Assembly (NCBI RefSeq): GCF_004362825.1
Contig: NZ_SNXZ01000003.1
Coordinates: 100,784 to 164,783, forward strand
Direction: 5' to 3'
DNA: 64,000 nucleotides
DNA from: Labedaea rhizosphaerae
GTDB lineage: Bacteria > Actinomycetota > Actinomycetes > Mycobacteriales > Pseudonocardiaceae
The translations under genes and the position numbers were made by a program. Under the pieces are notes generated by a model. It did no database searches. It had not been told where the DNA came from and saw nothing but the letters and a program-made list of their open reading frames with translations. Each line of letters opens with the position of its first letter. Positions within the stretch are counted from its first letter, which is position 1. Shown here piece by piece: positions 8,866 to 17,917 of this stretch.

Positions 8866-9596
8866 GTGCCTCGATCACTTTGGCGACCACTCGCCGGATC
8901 CTCAACCAACTGCGCCACGACCCGCGCACCGTCGTGATGCTCGTCCTGGTGCCGACGCTGCTGATGGTGTTGCTGCGCTTCGTGTTCAACTCGGCGGTGG
9001 TGTTCAGCCACGTCGCCCCCGCGCTGCTCGGCGTTTTCCCGTTCGTGATCATGTTCCTGATCGCGTCGATCACGACGTTGCGCGAGCGCACGACCGGGAC
9101 GCTCGAACGCCTGATGACCATGCCACTGGGGAAGTTCGACCTGCTGGCGGGCTATGCGCTGGCGTTCGGCCTCGTGGCGGTGGTGCAGGTGCTCGTGGCG
9201 GCCGCCGTGAGCCTGTGGTGGCTCGGGCTCACCGTCCAGGGCTCGGTGTGGTCGCTGCTGTTGATCACCGCGCTGGACGCGTTGCTGGGCATGGCCCTGG
9301 GGTTGTTCGTCAGCGCGTTCGCGACGACGGAGTTCCAGGCCATCCAGTTCATGCCGGTCTTCGTGCTGCCGCAGGCGTTGCTGTGCGGGCTCTTCCAGCC
9401 CCGCTCGGAGATGGGCTGGCTGCTCAACTGGCTCTCGGACGTGATGCCGTTGTCGTACGCGGTGGAGGCGCTGCAGCAGGTGACGGGCGGGGCCGAGTGG
9501 ACCGCCACGCTGACGCGGAACCTGTTGGTGGTCCTGGGTTGCGCGTTGCTCGCCCTGGCCCTGGGTGCGGCCACCCTGCGCCGCCGCACGCCCTGA
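8862..9596 (+). CDS. ABC-2 type exporter permease
   Basis: 244 residues with six hydrophobic segments and the ABC-2 family pattern: N-terminal cytoplasmic helix, VMLVLVPTLLMVLLRFVF, TTLRERTTGTLERLMTMPL between TM2 and TM3, and FVLPQALLCGLF in the C-terminal half. It starts inside the ATPase stop (ATGA), so the subunits are translationally coupled. It would pair with the ATPase as a homodimer in the cytoplasmic membrane. Followed by an array of 22-bp repeats before the convergent phoD gene. Confidence 0.92.
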   Translation: MSASITLATTRRILNQLRHDPRTVVMLVLVPTLLMVLLRFVFNSAVVFSHVAPALLGVFPFVIMFLIASITTLRERTTGTLERLMTMPLGKFDLLAGYALAFGLVAVVQVLVAAAVSLWWLGLTVQGSVWSLLLITALDALLGMALGLFVSAFATTEFQAIQFMPVFVLPQALLCGLFQPRSEMGWLLNWLSDVMPLSYAVEALQQVTGGAEWTATLTRNLLVVLGCALLALALGAATLRRRTP

Positions 9597-9601
9597 CGGG
9601 C

Positions 9602-9813
9602 GTGTCCCCCACTCACCGCGGGTGTGTCCCACACCGGGAGCGCATGTGTCCCACACTGGGGTCGGGTGTGTCCCACACTCGGCGTAGGCGTGTCCCACAC
9701 TCGGTGCCCGCCGGATGTGGAACACACCCAGCGCGAGTGTGGGACACACCCAGCGCGAACGTGGGACACACCCGGCCGGAGCGGAGGACACACCCGGCGC
9801 GAGTGTGGGACAC
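9602..9813. repeat. Mirror-symmetric array of ten 22-bp repeats between convergent genes
   Basis: Five copies of a GTGTCCCACACT-like 12-mer start at 9602, 9624, 9646, 9668 and 9690, followed by five inverted copies (AGTGTGGGACAC) ending at 9725, 9747, 9769, 9791 and 9813. Every step is exactly 22 bp. The two halves are perfectly centred on 9707.5, so all five pairs nest in one hairpin. Each core is itself a small dyad (GTGT-3-ACAC). The 10-bp spacers vary, many being GC-rich with a GGGT or ACCC edge. It fills the gap between the ABC permease and phoD, which point at each other. A bidirectional terminator or an array of protein sites are both possible. Confidence 0.92.
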
Positions 9814-9821
9814 GCCCGGCG

Positions 9822-11441
9822 TTACAGGCGGGTGCCGGCCTTTTGGATCGAGTGCGTGCCGGAGGCCACGGCCATCGACGTCGAGTACTTCACGCCGGTG
9901 GTCGGGCTGGTGCGGTCGTTGAGGTAGTACCAGTCGGCCTGCACGCGCTGGGCGTTCACGTCGACGACCGAATACCCGTGCGAGTCCAGCTCCACCAGCT
10001 TCACGTGCGGGTTGTACCCGCGCAGGATCGCTTCCACCGCAAGGGATCCGGTGCGCGGCGGGATGTTCAGGATGTCGTCGATGTTGTCGCTGGTCACCGA
10101 CGGCGTCACGAACTCCGTCGCCACCGCCGCGCCGCCCTTCTGCACCGGCACGTTCGCGGCCCACGACGTGTGGATGTCGCCGGTCAGGAACACGGTGTTC
10201 TGGATGTTGTTGTCGGCGATGTGCGACAACAACTCCGTGCGGTCGGCGGTGTAGCCGTCCCAGGCGTCCGCGTTGGAGGCGACGCCGCCGATCGGGATGC
10301 CGAGCAGGTCACCCAGGGCTTGCATGACCACCGCCGCCAGCCCGGTGACGGCGATCGGCGTGATCATCACCGAGTTGCCGACGAGCTTCCACTGCGCCGG
10401 CGACGACGCGAGGCCGCCCTTGAGCCATTCCATCTGCGCGTCGCCGGTGATGGTGCGGCTCGGGTCGTCCATGCCGCCCTCGATCGCCGTGACCTGCTTC
10501 GAGCGGTAGCTGCGCAGGTCCAGCAACGAGAACTCGGCGAGCCGGCCCCACCGCACGGTGCGGTAGATCGTGTTGCCCGGGCCCAGCCGCACCGGCATCC
10601 ACTCCGAGTACGCCTGCTGCGCCGCCGCCTTGCGCGCGCTCCACGGGCCTTCGGTGTCGGGCTGGTGGTTCTGCGCGCCGTCCGACCACGTGTCGTTGGC
10701 GTACTCGTGGTCGTCCCACGTGATCAGCCACGGGTGCAGGGCGTGCAGCGCCTGCACGTCCGGGTCGGTCTTGTACTGCGCGTGGCGCTGCCGGTAGTCG
10801 GTGAGCGTCACGATCTCGTGCTCGGGCACGTGCGGGCGGATGGTCTTGTCCCGCGCGCCGTATCCACCCACTTGGTACTCGTAGAGGTAGTCGCCGACGT
10901 GCAGGATGGCGTCGAGGTCGGTGCGCGCGGCGAGGTGGCGGTAGGAGCCGAAGTAGCCGCCCTGCCAGTTCGCGCACGACACCAGGCCCATCCGCAGGCC
11001 GGCCACGGCGGCGTCCGGCGCGGGTGCGGTGCGGGTGCGCCCGATCGACGACGTCGCGCCGTCGAGGGTGAACCGGTAGTAGTACGTGGTGGCCGGGCTC
11101 AGGCCGGCGACGTCCACCTTCACGGTGTGGTCGCGCTCGGGTCCGGTGGTCACGACACCGGAGCGCACGATCGAGCCGAAGCCCGAGTCGGTGGCGACGT
11201 CCCAGCGGACGTCGACGGTCGGGCCCTGGCCGGAGCCGGGCAGGGAGTCGGAGGTCGGGGTCACGCGCGTCCACAGCAGGACGCCGTCGGGTAGAGGATC
11301 GCCAGAAGCGACGCCGTGCGCGAACTGCGGCGCCGCGTCGGCACTGGCCGTGGCCGCGATCGCGGCCGGCACGAGGAGCGCACCACCGGCGATGGCGGCG
11401 GTGCGCAAGAACGAACGACGATCCAGCGGAGTCGAGGTCAC
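9822..11441 (-). CDS. phoD: PhoD-like alkaline phosphatase/phosphodiesterase, Tat-exported
   Basis: 539 residues. A twin-arginine signal peptide (DRRSFLRTAAIAGGALLVPA) directs export in folded form. An N-terminal fibronectin-like domain (FAHGVASGDPLPDGVLLWTR start) is followed by the metallophosphatase domain with SCANWQGG, LHVGDYLYEY, TWDDHEYAND and TGDIHTSWAAN metal-ligand motifs. The family hydrolyses phosphate esters outside the cell using Ca and Fe. The GTG at 11441 is the start. Phosphate-regulated in relatives; a single PHO-box-like sequence lies upstream. The gene name is by family similarity only. Confidence 0.92.
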   Translation of the reverse strand: MTSTPLDRRSFLRTAAIAGGALLVPAAIAATASADAAPQFAHGVASGDPLPDGVLLWTRVTPTSDSLPGSGQGPTVDVRWDVATDSGFGSIVRSGVVTTGPERDHTVKVDVAGLSPATTYYYRFTLDGATSSIGRTRTAPAPDAAVAGLRMGLVSCANWQGGYFGSYRHLAARTDLDAILHVGDYLYEYQVGGYGARDKTIRPHVPEHEIVTLTDYRQRHAQYKTDPDVQALHALHPWLITWDDHEYANDTWSDGAQNHQPDTEGPWSARKAAAQQAYSEWMPVRLGPGNTIYRTVRWGRLAEFSLLDLRSYRSKQVTAIEGGMDDPSRTITGDAQMEWLKGGLASSPAQWKLVGNSVMITPIAVTGLAAVVMQALGDLLGIPIGGVASNADAWDGYTADRTELLSHIADNNIQNTVFLTGDIHTSWAANVPVQKGGAAVATEFVTPSVTSDNIDDILNIPPRTGSLAVEAILRGYNPHVKLVELDSHGYSVVDVNAQRVQADWYYLNDRTSPTTGVKYSTSMAVASGTHSIQKAGTRL

Positions 11442-11447
11442 GCCTTA

Positions 11448-11516
11448 AAGTGATACATCATTGGCGCAAGTGTCACAGCAACCGTTCGGAGGGTTTTCCC
11501 GCACTGTTCACCCGAT
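11448..11516. promoter_or_regulatory. Possible control region between phoD and a divergent gene
   Basis: Contains a direct repeat AAGTGATACA (11448-11457) and AAGTGTCACA (11468-11477), 20 bp apart, and a GTTCACCCGAT (11506-11516) that resembles one unit of the Streptomyces PHO box (GTTCACC-based). A full PhoP site needs two or more adjacent units, and only one is convincing here. Confidence 0.25.
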
Positions 11517-11528
11517 TTACGATGGGGC

Positions 11529-11924
11529 ATGGACTCGCACGTCCTTGGGAACGTGCTGATCTACGCGGTGCTCGTCGTCATGCCGAGCGCCGTCGTGGCG
11601 CTGTTGTTCGCCCTGCCCAAGTTCTTCGGCGCCCTGCGCGACCTGCGTGACCGCAGACGCCCGCCGGTCCCCGTCAAGCCACCGATCGAACGGCTGGCCG
11701 CCGACCTGCGCCGGGTGGACAAGGCGATCCGCGAGCTGCCCGACGGCACCAGCATCGTCCGCCGCCGCGGCACCCAGCAGGCCTACGATGCGCTGCTGTG
11801 CCAGGCCTGCGATGCTCTGTGCGTGCCTGCCGAACTCGACAAGCTGCCCGACGGGCTCGACCGTGAGCTCGAACGCGCGCGCGTCGAGGTGGAACTGCAA
11901 CGCGCCGGGCTCGTGATCCGGTGA
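11529..11924 (+). CDS. Small single-span membrane protein with cytoplasmic tail
   Basis: 131 residues. One N-terminal membrane segment (about 7-32), then a basic stretch (RDRRRPP), then a mostly helical soluble domain with two close cysteines (CQACDALC gives three) and many charged residues. Family not recognised. Its stop overlaps the GTG of the next gene by GTGA, so it is cotranscribed with the PPOX-class protein. Confidence 0.7.
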   Translation: MDSHVLGNVLIYAVLVVMPSAVVALLFALPKFFGALRDLRDRRRPPVPVKPPIERLAADLRRVDKAIRELPDGTSIVRRRGTQQAYDALLCQACDALCVPAELDKLPDGLDRELERARVEVELQRAGLVIR

Positions 11925-12295
11925 CCGCCGAGGAACTCGGGGCCGGGAAGTACCTGCTGCTCACCACCTTCCGCCGTGAGGGCACCGCCGTGCCGACGCC
12001 GGTGTGGGTGGTCGCCGACGGCGAAGCGCTCTACGCGTGGTCCGCGGCGGACGCGGGCAAGGTCAAGCGGATCCGCCGCGACGGCGCGGTGCTGCTCGCC
12101 GAGTGCGACTTCAAGGGCAACCCCAGCGGACCGTCGCACCCGGGCACCGCACGGCTGATGGACGCCGAGGGAACCGAACGCGTGCGCGAGCTCATCCGGC
12201 GCAAGTACGGGATCACCGGCCGCCTGACCCTGTTCGGCAGCCGCCTGCGCCGCGGCAAGAGCGGCACGATCGGGATCGAGCTCCGGCTCCGCTAG
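11921..12295 (+). CDS. PPOX-class (F420- or FMN-binding) oxidoreductase-like protein
   Basis: 124-residue split-barrel protein. The pattern [40 protein letters not shown] and [13 protein letters not shown] matches the small PPOX-class proteins abundant in actinobacteria, many of which bind F420 or a flavin. The actual cofactor and substrate cannot be told from sequence alone. GTG start is coupled to the upstream membrane protein. Its stop overlaps the hisA stop in a shared CTAG, so the two genes end on each other. Confidence 0.8.
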   Translation: MTAEELGAGKYLLLTTFRREGTAVPTPVWVVADGEALYAWSAADAGKVKRIRRDGAVLLAECDFKGNPSGPSHPGTARLMDAEGTERVRELIRRKYGITGRLTLFGSRLRRGKSGTIGIELRLR

Positions 12296-13023
12296 CGGAC
12301 CGCGGCCAGCGCTTCGGGCAGGGTGAACTTGCCCGCGTACAAGGCTTTGCCGACGATCGCGCCCTCCACGCCGAGGTCGGCCAGGCCCGCGAGCGCCCGC
12401 AGATCGTCCACACTGGACACCCCGCCGGATGCGATGACCGGCCGGTCGGTGGCCGCGCAGACCGCGCGCAACAGGTCGAGGTTCGGACCCTGCAGGGTGC
12501 CGTCCTTGCTCACGTCGGTGAGCACGTAGCGGGCGCAGCCGTCGGCGTCGAGCCGGGCCAGCACCTCCCACAGGTCCCCGCCGTCGCGGGTCCAGCCGCG
12601 CGCGGCGAGCCGGTGCTCGCCGTCGACCACCCGCACGTCGAGGCCGACCGCGATCTTCTCGCCGTACTTGGCGATCACCCGCGTGCACCAGTCGGGGTAC
12701 TCGAGGGCCGCGGTGCCCAGGTTCACCCGCGCGCAGCCGGTGGACAGCGCCGTGGCCAGCGAGTCGTCGTCGCGGATCCCGCCGGAGAGCTCGACCTTGA
12801 CGTCCAGCTCGCCGATCACCGCGGCCAGCTGCTCGGCGTTGGAGCCACGGCCGAACGCGGCGTCGAGGTCCACCAGGTGGACCCACTCGGCGCCGTCGCG
12901 CTGCCAGGTGCGCGCGGCCTCGGCCGGGTCGCCGTAGGAGGTCTCGGTGCCCGCCGCGCCCTGGACGAGCCGGACCGCTTTCCCATCGGCCACGTCGACG
13001 GCCGGGAGCAGGGTGAACGTCAC
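12292..13023 (-). CDS. hisA: ProFAR isomerase (HisA; possibly bifunctional PriA)
   Basis: Aldose-ketose isomerase of histidine synthesis, a (beta/alpha)8 barrel of 243 residues. Shows [18 protein letters not shown] with the first catalytic Asp, [20 protein letters not shown] and [15 protein letters not shown] with the second. In many actinobacteria the same enzyme (PriA) also serves as TrpF; no separate trpF is seen here, so dual use is plausible but inferred. The GTG at 13023 gives the conserved N-terminus. Ten bp downstream of hisH. Confidence 0.95.
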   Translation of the reverse strand: MTFTLLPAVDVADGKAVRLVQGAAGTETSYGDPAEAARTWQRDGAEWVHLVDLDAAFGRGSNAEQLAAVIGELDVKVELSGGIRDDDSLATALSTGCARVNLGTAALEYPDWCTRVIAKYGEKIAVGLDVRVVDGEHRLAARGWTRDGGDLWEVLARLDADGCARYVLTDVSKDGTLQGPNLDLLRAVCAATDRPVIASGGVSSVDDLRALAGLADLGVEGAIVGKALYAGKFTLPEALAAVR

Positions 13024-13033
13024 GGCGACGACC

Positions 13034-13666
13034 CTAGTGCACGGACGAGAGCCAGTTCCGCAGCAGTTCCGCGCCTGCGTCGCCGGACTTCTCCGGGTGG
13101 AACTGGGTGGCCGAGAGCGGTCCGTTCTCCACCGCGGCCACGAACTCGCTGCCGTGGGTGGCCCACGTGACCACCGGCTCGGCGATCGGCGACCCGCCCG
13201 CCAGCTCCCACTTGCGCACGCCGTAGGAGTGGACGAAGTAGAACCGGGTGGCGGGGTCCATCCCGGCGAAGAGGACCGACCTCTCGGGGGCACGCACGGT
13301 GTTCCAGCCCATGTGCGGCACGACCGGCGCGTCCAGGCGCTCCACCGTGCCCGGCCACTCGCCGCAGCCCTCGGCCTCCTCGCCGTGCTCGATCCCCCGG
13401 TCGAACAGGATCTGCATGCCGACGCAGATGCCCAGGACCGGGCGCCCACCGGCGAGCCGTCGCCCGATGATGCGGTCGCCGCGCACCGCGCGCAGCCCGG
13501 CCATGCACGCGGCGAACGCGCCGACCCCCGGCACCACGAGACCGTCGCAGTCGAGCGCGGCCTGGAAGTCCGCGCTCACCTCCACCTCCGCACCGACGCG
13601 CCGCAAGGCGCGTTCCGCGGAGCGCAGGTTGCCCGATCCGTAGTCGAGGATGACGACGCGTGTCAC
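13034..13666 (-). CDS. hisH: Imidazole glycerol phosphate synthase glutaminase subunit
   Basis: Class-I glutamine amidotransferase that feeds ammonia to HisF. 210 residues with the catalytic triad visible: the nucleophile in [10 protein letters not shown] (Cys), and the His/Glu pair in TQFHPEKSG. The opening [13 protein letters not shown] and [12 protein letters not shown] are typical. GTG start at 13666. It is followed by hisA in the same direction, while its partner hisF is 5.6 kb further on. Confidence 0.95.
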   Translation of the reverse strand: MTRVVILDYGSGNLRSAERALRRVGAEVEVSADFQAALDCDGLVVPGVGAFAACMAGLRAVRGDRIIGRRLAGGRPVLGICVGMQILFDRGIEHGEEAEGCGEWPGTVERLDAPVVPHMGWNTVRAPERSVLFAGMDPATRFYFVHSYGVRKWELAGGSPIAEPVVTWATHGSEFVAAVENGPLSATQFHPEKSGDAGAELLRNWLSSVH

Positions 13667-13680
13667 CCCTCCAGCGTAGG

Positions 13681-14601
13681 TCAGCCCAGGAAGCCGGTGA
13701 GGGCCGACCGAATGCCCGCGGCGTCGAGGCCGTGCACGCCGTCGTGGTCCTCGGGCCTGCCGTACGCGCGGACCTCGACGTCACGGCGCACGCCGAGCGA
13801 GCGCAACCGGTGTGGCATGTCCCACAACGCCTCCGCGACCTGGTGCGCCGACGTGCCCGCGAGGTAGGGCTCGACGAGCAGCACCGACGGGTTGGTCGAC
13901 TGGGCGGCCGCGCGCAGGCCCACGTGGTCGAACGGCCGGACCGTCGCCGCGTAGAGGACGGTGACGTCCTGCTGCTCGGTCGCGGCGAGCACGGCGTCGA
14001 GCGTCGTGCCCACCGCGACCACCACCCCTCGGCTGCCGTGGCGCACGGCCGTGAATCCCCCGCCGACCGGGAACGCCGCGGCGTTTTCGCGTGTGGACAG
14101 TCGCAGGTAGACGCGGCCGTCGCCGTCGAGCGCGTCGCGCAGCAGCGGACCGACCTCGTCGGGGTGGCCGGGCACGTGGATGGTCCAGCCGGGCAACGTG
14201 TCGAGCAGCGCGACATCGCCGGGCGCCTGGTGGGTGCGGCCCCACACCGGGTCGTCGTACGAGCCGCCGATGCTGACCAGCACCGCGCCGACGTCCTGGT
14301 GGCCGAGGTCCAGCTTGATCATCTCGAACGGCCGCTCGACCAGGAACGGCGTGTAGCTGTGCACGACCGGCCGCAGCCCGGTCAGCGCGAGACCGCCCGC
14401 CACCCCGACCATGGCCTGCTCGCGGATGCCGACGTTGATCACGCGGTCGGGGTGCCTGCGCCGCGCCTGCGCGAACGCCGCGGCGGAGATGTCCGCCGTG
14501 ACCACCGCGAGGCGTGGATCGGTGTCCAGCGCGTCGCTCACCACGTCCACGAACACCGCGCGCATGGCCGCCTTCTCGCCCGTGTCACCTTGCTTGATCA
14601 T
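13681..14601 (-). CDS. Transketolase, C-terminal (pyrimidine-binding) subunit
   Basis: 306 residues corresponding to the Pyr and C-terminal domains of transketolase/DXP-synthase-like enzymes. The central segment has [31 protein letters not shown] with the catalytic Glu that activates thiamine diphosphate. The split form needs the partner encoded immediately upstream, whose stop overlaps this ATG (ATGA). Substrate is not certain: split transketolase pairs serve the pentose phosphate pathway or sugar-specific routes. Cotranscribed with the N-terminal subunit from a promoter facing soxR. Confidence 0.88.
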   Translation of the reverse strand: MIKQGDTGEKAAMRAVFVDVVSDALDTDPRLAVVTADISAAAFAQARRRHPDRVINVGIREQAMVGVAGGLALTGLRPVVHSYTPFLVERPFEMIKLDLGHQDVGAVLVSIGGSYDDPVWGRTHQAPGDVALLDTLPGWTIHVPGHPDEVGPLLRDALDGDGRVYLRLSTRENAAAFPVGGGFTAVRHGSRGVVVAVGTTLDAVLAATEQQDVTVLYAATVRPFDHVGLRAAAQSTNPSVLLVEPYLAGTSAHQVAEALWDMPHRLRSLGVRRDVEVRAYGRPEDHDGVHGLDAAGIRSALTGFLG

Positions 14602-15287
14602 GACTGGTCCCCGATCTCGGCCACCACGAGGTGCGGCCGGCCGTCGTGGTCCTGGGTGAACGCCTGGTACAGCGCGTCGTGGTCGCGTCCGTCCACAGTG
14701 GTCGTCGACCAGCCCTCGACGGCGAAGCGACGGTCGATGCCGCCGGGCCAGCCGTGGCTCGACGAGTGGTTGTCGATGGCGACGGCAGTCAGGCGGTCGA
14801 GGCCCAGTCGCCCGGCCAGCGCGATCGCCTCGTGGTTGCTGCCTTCGTCGAGCTCGCCGTCGCCGACGAGGACGAAAACCTTTGCGGTGCGGCCCTGGGC
14901 GCGCAGCCCGAGCGCGGTCCCGACCCCCAGGGCGAGACCGTGCCCCAGCGACCCGCTGCCGATCTCCACGCCCGGCACCAGCACCCGGTCGGGGTGCTGG
15001 CCCAGCGGCGAGCCGAACTCCGTCCAGTCGGCGAGGATCTCCGGGTCGATGATGCCCTTGGCGGCGAGCACCGCGTAGTACGCCATCGGGCCGTGGCCCT
15101 TGGAGAGCAGGAACCGGTCTCGATCGGGGTCGTTCGCGGTAGCCGGCATGACGTTCAGCACCCGGTCGTAGAGCACCCACAACACGTCGAGGGTCGACGC
15201 GGCCGCCCACTCGTGTTTCTCGTCCCCGGTCATCCGCTGGAACAACGCGCCGATCGTGGCGCTGTCCACTCGTTCGTCGATCGCCAT
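14598..15287 (-). CDS. Transketolase, N-terminal (thiamine diphosphate) subunit
   Basis: 229 residues matching the ThDP-binding domain. SKGHGPMAYYAVLAAKG holds the conserved His, GSGSLGHGLALGVGTALG follows, and the cofactor motif GDGELDEGSNHEA (GDGx25-30N type) ends in DNHSSSHG. Together with the next gene it should make a heterotetrameric transketolase transferring two-carbon units. The ATG at 15287 coincides with the start of transcription expected from a SoxR-type promoter overlapping the SoxR box, so a leaderless, redox-responsive transcript is possible. Confidence 0.88.
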   Translation of the reverse strand: MAIDERVDSATIGALFQRMTGDEKHEWAAASTLDVLWVLYDRVLNVMPATANDPDRDRFLLSKGHGPMAYYAVLAAKGIIDPEILADWTEFGSPLGQHPDRVLVPGVEIGSGSLGHGLALGVGTALGLRAQGRTAKVFVLVGDGELDEGSNHEAIALAGRLGLDRLTAVAIDNHSSSHGWPGGIDRRFAVEGWSTTTVDGRDHDALYQAFTQDHDGRPHLVVAEIGDQS

Positions 15288-15302
15288 GCCGTCAGCGTGC
15301 AA

Positions 15303-15320
15303 CCTCCAGTTAAGTCGAGG
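15303..15320. promoter_or_regulatory. SoxR box between transketolase genes and soxR
   Basis: CCTCCAGTTAAGTCGAGG closely follows the classic SoxR palindrome (CCTCAAGTTAACTTGAGG), with three differences. On the minus strand, TTGACC (15324-15319) precedes it and a 19-bp spacer leads to CACGCT (15299-15294), the long spacing characteristic of MerR-family promoters. The layout repeats that of E. coli soxS, and would start transcription at the transketolase ATG. The -10 is weak. Confidence 0.8.
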
Positions 15321-15360
15321 TCAACAGCCCGTACTTCAAGCAAGGTGTAGGGTCTTTTGT

Positions 15361-15825
15361 GTGTCAGCACTGCCCGACCACCTGAGCATCGGCGAGGTCG
15401 CCACCCGCAGCGGGATCCCGCACACGGCGTTGCGCTTCTACGAGGAGCGCGGCCTGATCACGTCCACCCGCAGCGCGGGCAACCAGCGCCGGTACCCACG
15501 GGCTGTGTTGCGCCGGCTCGCGTTCATCCGCACGGCGCAACGGGTTGGGCTCTCGCTCGAGGAGATCAGCGATGCGCTGCACACGCTTCCCGATCAGCGC
15601 ACCCCGACCAAGGCCGACTGGGCGAAGCTGTCGAAGTCGTGGCAGGAGGAGCTGGACACCCGCATCGACGCGTTGCAGCGGTTGCGGCAACGGCTGACGT
15701 CGTGCATCGGGTGCGGGTGCCTGTCGCTGCGGACGTGCCACCTGAGCAACCCCGGGGACGCGATGGAACCGCTCGGCCCCGGGGCACCCAGGCTGAAACC
15801 CCGCAGCGAAGGCGGGATCGACTAA
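15361..15825 (+). CDS. soxR: Redox-sensing MerR-family activator SoxR
   Basis: 154 residues. N-terminal MerR wHTH (LSIGEVATRSGIPHTALRFYEERGLI), a dimerisation helix (about 85-112), and the [2Fe-2S] cluster motif C-x2-C-x-C-x5-C at Cys 115, 118, 120 and 126, the SoxR hallmark. Oxidation of the cluster by redox-cycling compounds switches on promoters with a SoxR box. The GTG at 15361 gives the correct length; the longer frame overlaps the box. The only candidate target visible here is the divergent transketolase pair. Its stop overlaps the MFS stop. Confidence 0.93.
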   Translation: MSALPDHLSIGEVATRSGIPHTALRFYEERGLITSTRSAGNQRRYPRAVLRRLAFIRTAQRVGLSLEEISDALHTLPDQRTPTKADWAKLSKSWQEELDTRIDALQRLRQRLTSCIGCGCLSLRTCHLSNPGDAMEPLGPGAPRLKPRSEGGID

Positions 15826-16892
15826 AACACCAGCCCCACCGCAACCAGGACCGCGCTCGCCCAGAAGGGGCTCGGGTGCAGCGTCGCGGCCGCGACGAGC
15901 GGTCCGGCGACCGCGCCGACGTTGAGCGCGGCCGTCGCGTAGGAACCGGCCATGGTAGGCGCGTCGGCGGCGGTGTAGAGGACGCGCGCGATCAACGTGC
16001 TGCCCACCGCGAACGACGCGGCACCGAGCACGAACACCAAGCCCAGCAAGGCAATCCGGCCGGTGGCGAGCGCCAGGGCGGGCCAGCCGAGCAGCAGCAG
16101 CGGACCGCCGACGACCAGAACCTTGCGGGGTTGCCGGTCCGACCACCGGCCCGCGAGCGTGACGCCCACGAACGATCCCGCGCCGAAGAGCATCAGCGCG
16201 ACCGGCACCCAGAGCCCGTCGAGCCCGGTCGCGGGCGCGAGGTAGGTGAAGCCACCGAACGTGGCCGCGTTCACCAGCGCGGCTCGCGACATGGCCCGCA
16301 CCAGGCTCCGCCGCCGCAACGCCGCGAGTTCGGTGCGCAGCGGCGGGCCGTCGTCCGACCCACGCGGAATGCTCCGGAGAAGGCCGAACGCCGCGGGCAG
16401 GCAGAGCACGGCGACCGCCCAGAACGTGGCGCGCCACCCGGCCGCCACGCCGAGCAACGCCCCGCCCGGAACCCCGGCGACGGTGGCGATCGTCGTGCCG
16501 GCGAGCAGCACGGCGAGCGCGCGGCCCTTGGCGTCGGCGGGCACGAGCGCGGTCGCCGTGGTCAGCGCGATGGCGAGGAACCCGGCGTTCGCGAGCGCCG
16601 CGAGCACCCGGGTGGCCAGCAGGAGCGGGAAACTCGTCGTGACGGCGCCGACGAGGTGCGCGGCGGCGAACGCGAGCAGGAAGCCCAGCAGACAGGCCCG
16701 TCGCGGCAGCTTGCGCGCGAAGGCGGCGACCAACGGCGCGCCGACGACCATGCCGACGGCGAACGCCGAAGTGAGCGTGCCGGCCGCGCCGACGGTGACG
16801 TGAAGATCAGTGGCGATGTCCGGCAGCAGGCCGGCGAGCATGAACTCCGAAGTGCCCATCGCGAAGACGGCGAGGGCAAGCAGGTACAACAC
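15822..16892 (-). CDS. MFS transporter, sugar/drug efflux type
   Basis: 356 residues with about eleven to twelve hydrophobic segments. The N-terminal FAMGTSEFMLAGLLPDIATDL and the loop ARKLPRRACLLGFLL fit the arabinose-efflux/chloramphenicol-resistance (AraJ/CmlR-like) branch, which is usually ~390 residues. The protein ends abruptly at VAVGLVF, so the last helix may be trimmed. GTG start at 16892. Tail-to-tail overlap with soxR. Substrate unknown. SoxR regulation is unlikely given the convergent arrangement. Confidence 0.85.
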   Translation of the reverse strand: MLYLLALAVFAMGTSEFMLAGLLPDIATDLHVTVGAAGTLTSAFAVGMVVGAPLVAAFARKLPRRACLLGFLLAFAAAHLVGAVTTSFPLLLATRVLAALANAGFLAIALTTATALVPADAKGRALAVLLAGTTIATVAGVPGGALLGVAAGWRATFWAVAVLCLPAAFGLLRSIPRGSDDGPPLRTELAALRRRSLVRAMSRAALVNAATFGGFTYLAPATGLDGLWVPVALMLFGAGSFVGVTLAGRWSDRQPRKVLVVGGPLLLLGWPALALATGRIALLGLVFVLGAASFAVGSTLIARVLYTAADAPTMAGSYATAALNVGAVAGPLVAAATLHPSPFWASAVLVAVGLVF

Positions 16893-16996
16893 GGGTGCTC
16901 CGAGTGTTCCGAGGCGGGAAGGGACCGTCTCGGCTGCGCAGTCGATTCAGGGACTGACGGCGCGGCCGGCAGCCCCCTGCTCGTCTGACTCGGGAC

Positions 16997-17913
16997 TCAC
17001 CATGCTTGGCACCATACTTCTTCGAGGACCTGTTCGAGCTTGGTGGCGTCGTCGTTGGCCACGATCGCGATGCTCGCGGCGCGCTCGGGCAGCCAGACGT
17101 TCATGGCCTTGTAGCCGGGGTTGTCGCCCGTGTGGTACACCGCCGGAGTCCCCGCGACGGTGCCCAGGAAGACGCCGTACCCGTAGCTTGCCGAGGTCAT
17201 CCACCCGGTGTCGGGACCGTCCTGGGCGGGAACGTGAGCCTTGGTGAGCAGCGCGTGCGATGCCTCGGACAAGATCCGTCCTTTGTGGACGGCTTCGGTG
17301 CACCGGGCGAGGTCCGCGGCGGTGGACCACACGTCCCCGGTACCGGCCATCGCCGTGAAGTCGCCGGTGGGAACAGGTTTCCCGTCGTGGTGCCCGCGCA
17401 CGGCGCCCGCGGGGATGCGACCCGCGACGGTGGAGGCCAGACCCAGCGGGCGGAGGATCTCCTCGTGAGGAATGCGGGGTACGGCCGGTCGGCGACCCGC
17501 TCGACGATGTGGCCCACCAGCAGGTAGCCGGGGCTGCTGTAGCGCCACTCGGTGCCCGGCTTGCTGTGCAAGGGTCCTTGCTGGATCAGGGTGACGCGTT
17601 CGTCGAGGCCCATGGGGGCGAACACGTCGTAGCCGGGGGCGTTGCCCCAGTGGCCGACTCCGGCGGTCTGCGTGAGCAGGTGGTGCAGCGTGACTTCGGC
17701 CCACTGCGCCGTGGTGTGGGGCAGCCACCGTGACACCGGTTCGTCCAGCGTGAGGGCGCCGCGTTCGGCGAGCAACAGCACGGCGACGGCGGCCAGCTGC
17801 TTGCCGACCGAGGCGATCGGGAAGCGGGCATTGGCGGGGCTGCTCGACGTCTCGAGCACGACCTCGCCGTCGACCATGACGACCGCGACGACCGCCGCTC
17901 CACGCAACGCCAC
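16997..17913 (-). pseudogene. Beta-lactamase-family serine hydrolase, frameshifted
   Basis: The serine beta-lactamase/D-alanyl-D-alanine carboxypeptidase fold is split between two frames. From the GTG at 17913 the first frame carries the S-x-x-K motif (SVGK), the helper motif YSSPGYLLVG and continues to RPYPAFL. The remainder (EEILRPLGLASTV through VYHTGDNPGYKAMNVWLPE) is in another frame from about 17470 to 16997. One inserted or two deleted bases at 17465-17475 would restore a normal ~305-residue protein. No signal peptide is seen. Either a recent pseudogene or a sequencing error. Confidence 0.8.
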
Positions 17914-17917
17914 GGGC

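Noticed and set aside
9624-9826. Array at 9602-9813 as a CRISPR
   Set aside because: Units are 12 bp with 10-bp spacers and switch orientation at the centre; there are no cas genes, so it does not fit a CRISPR.
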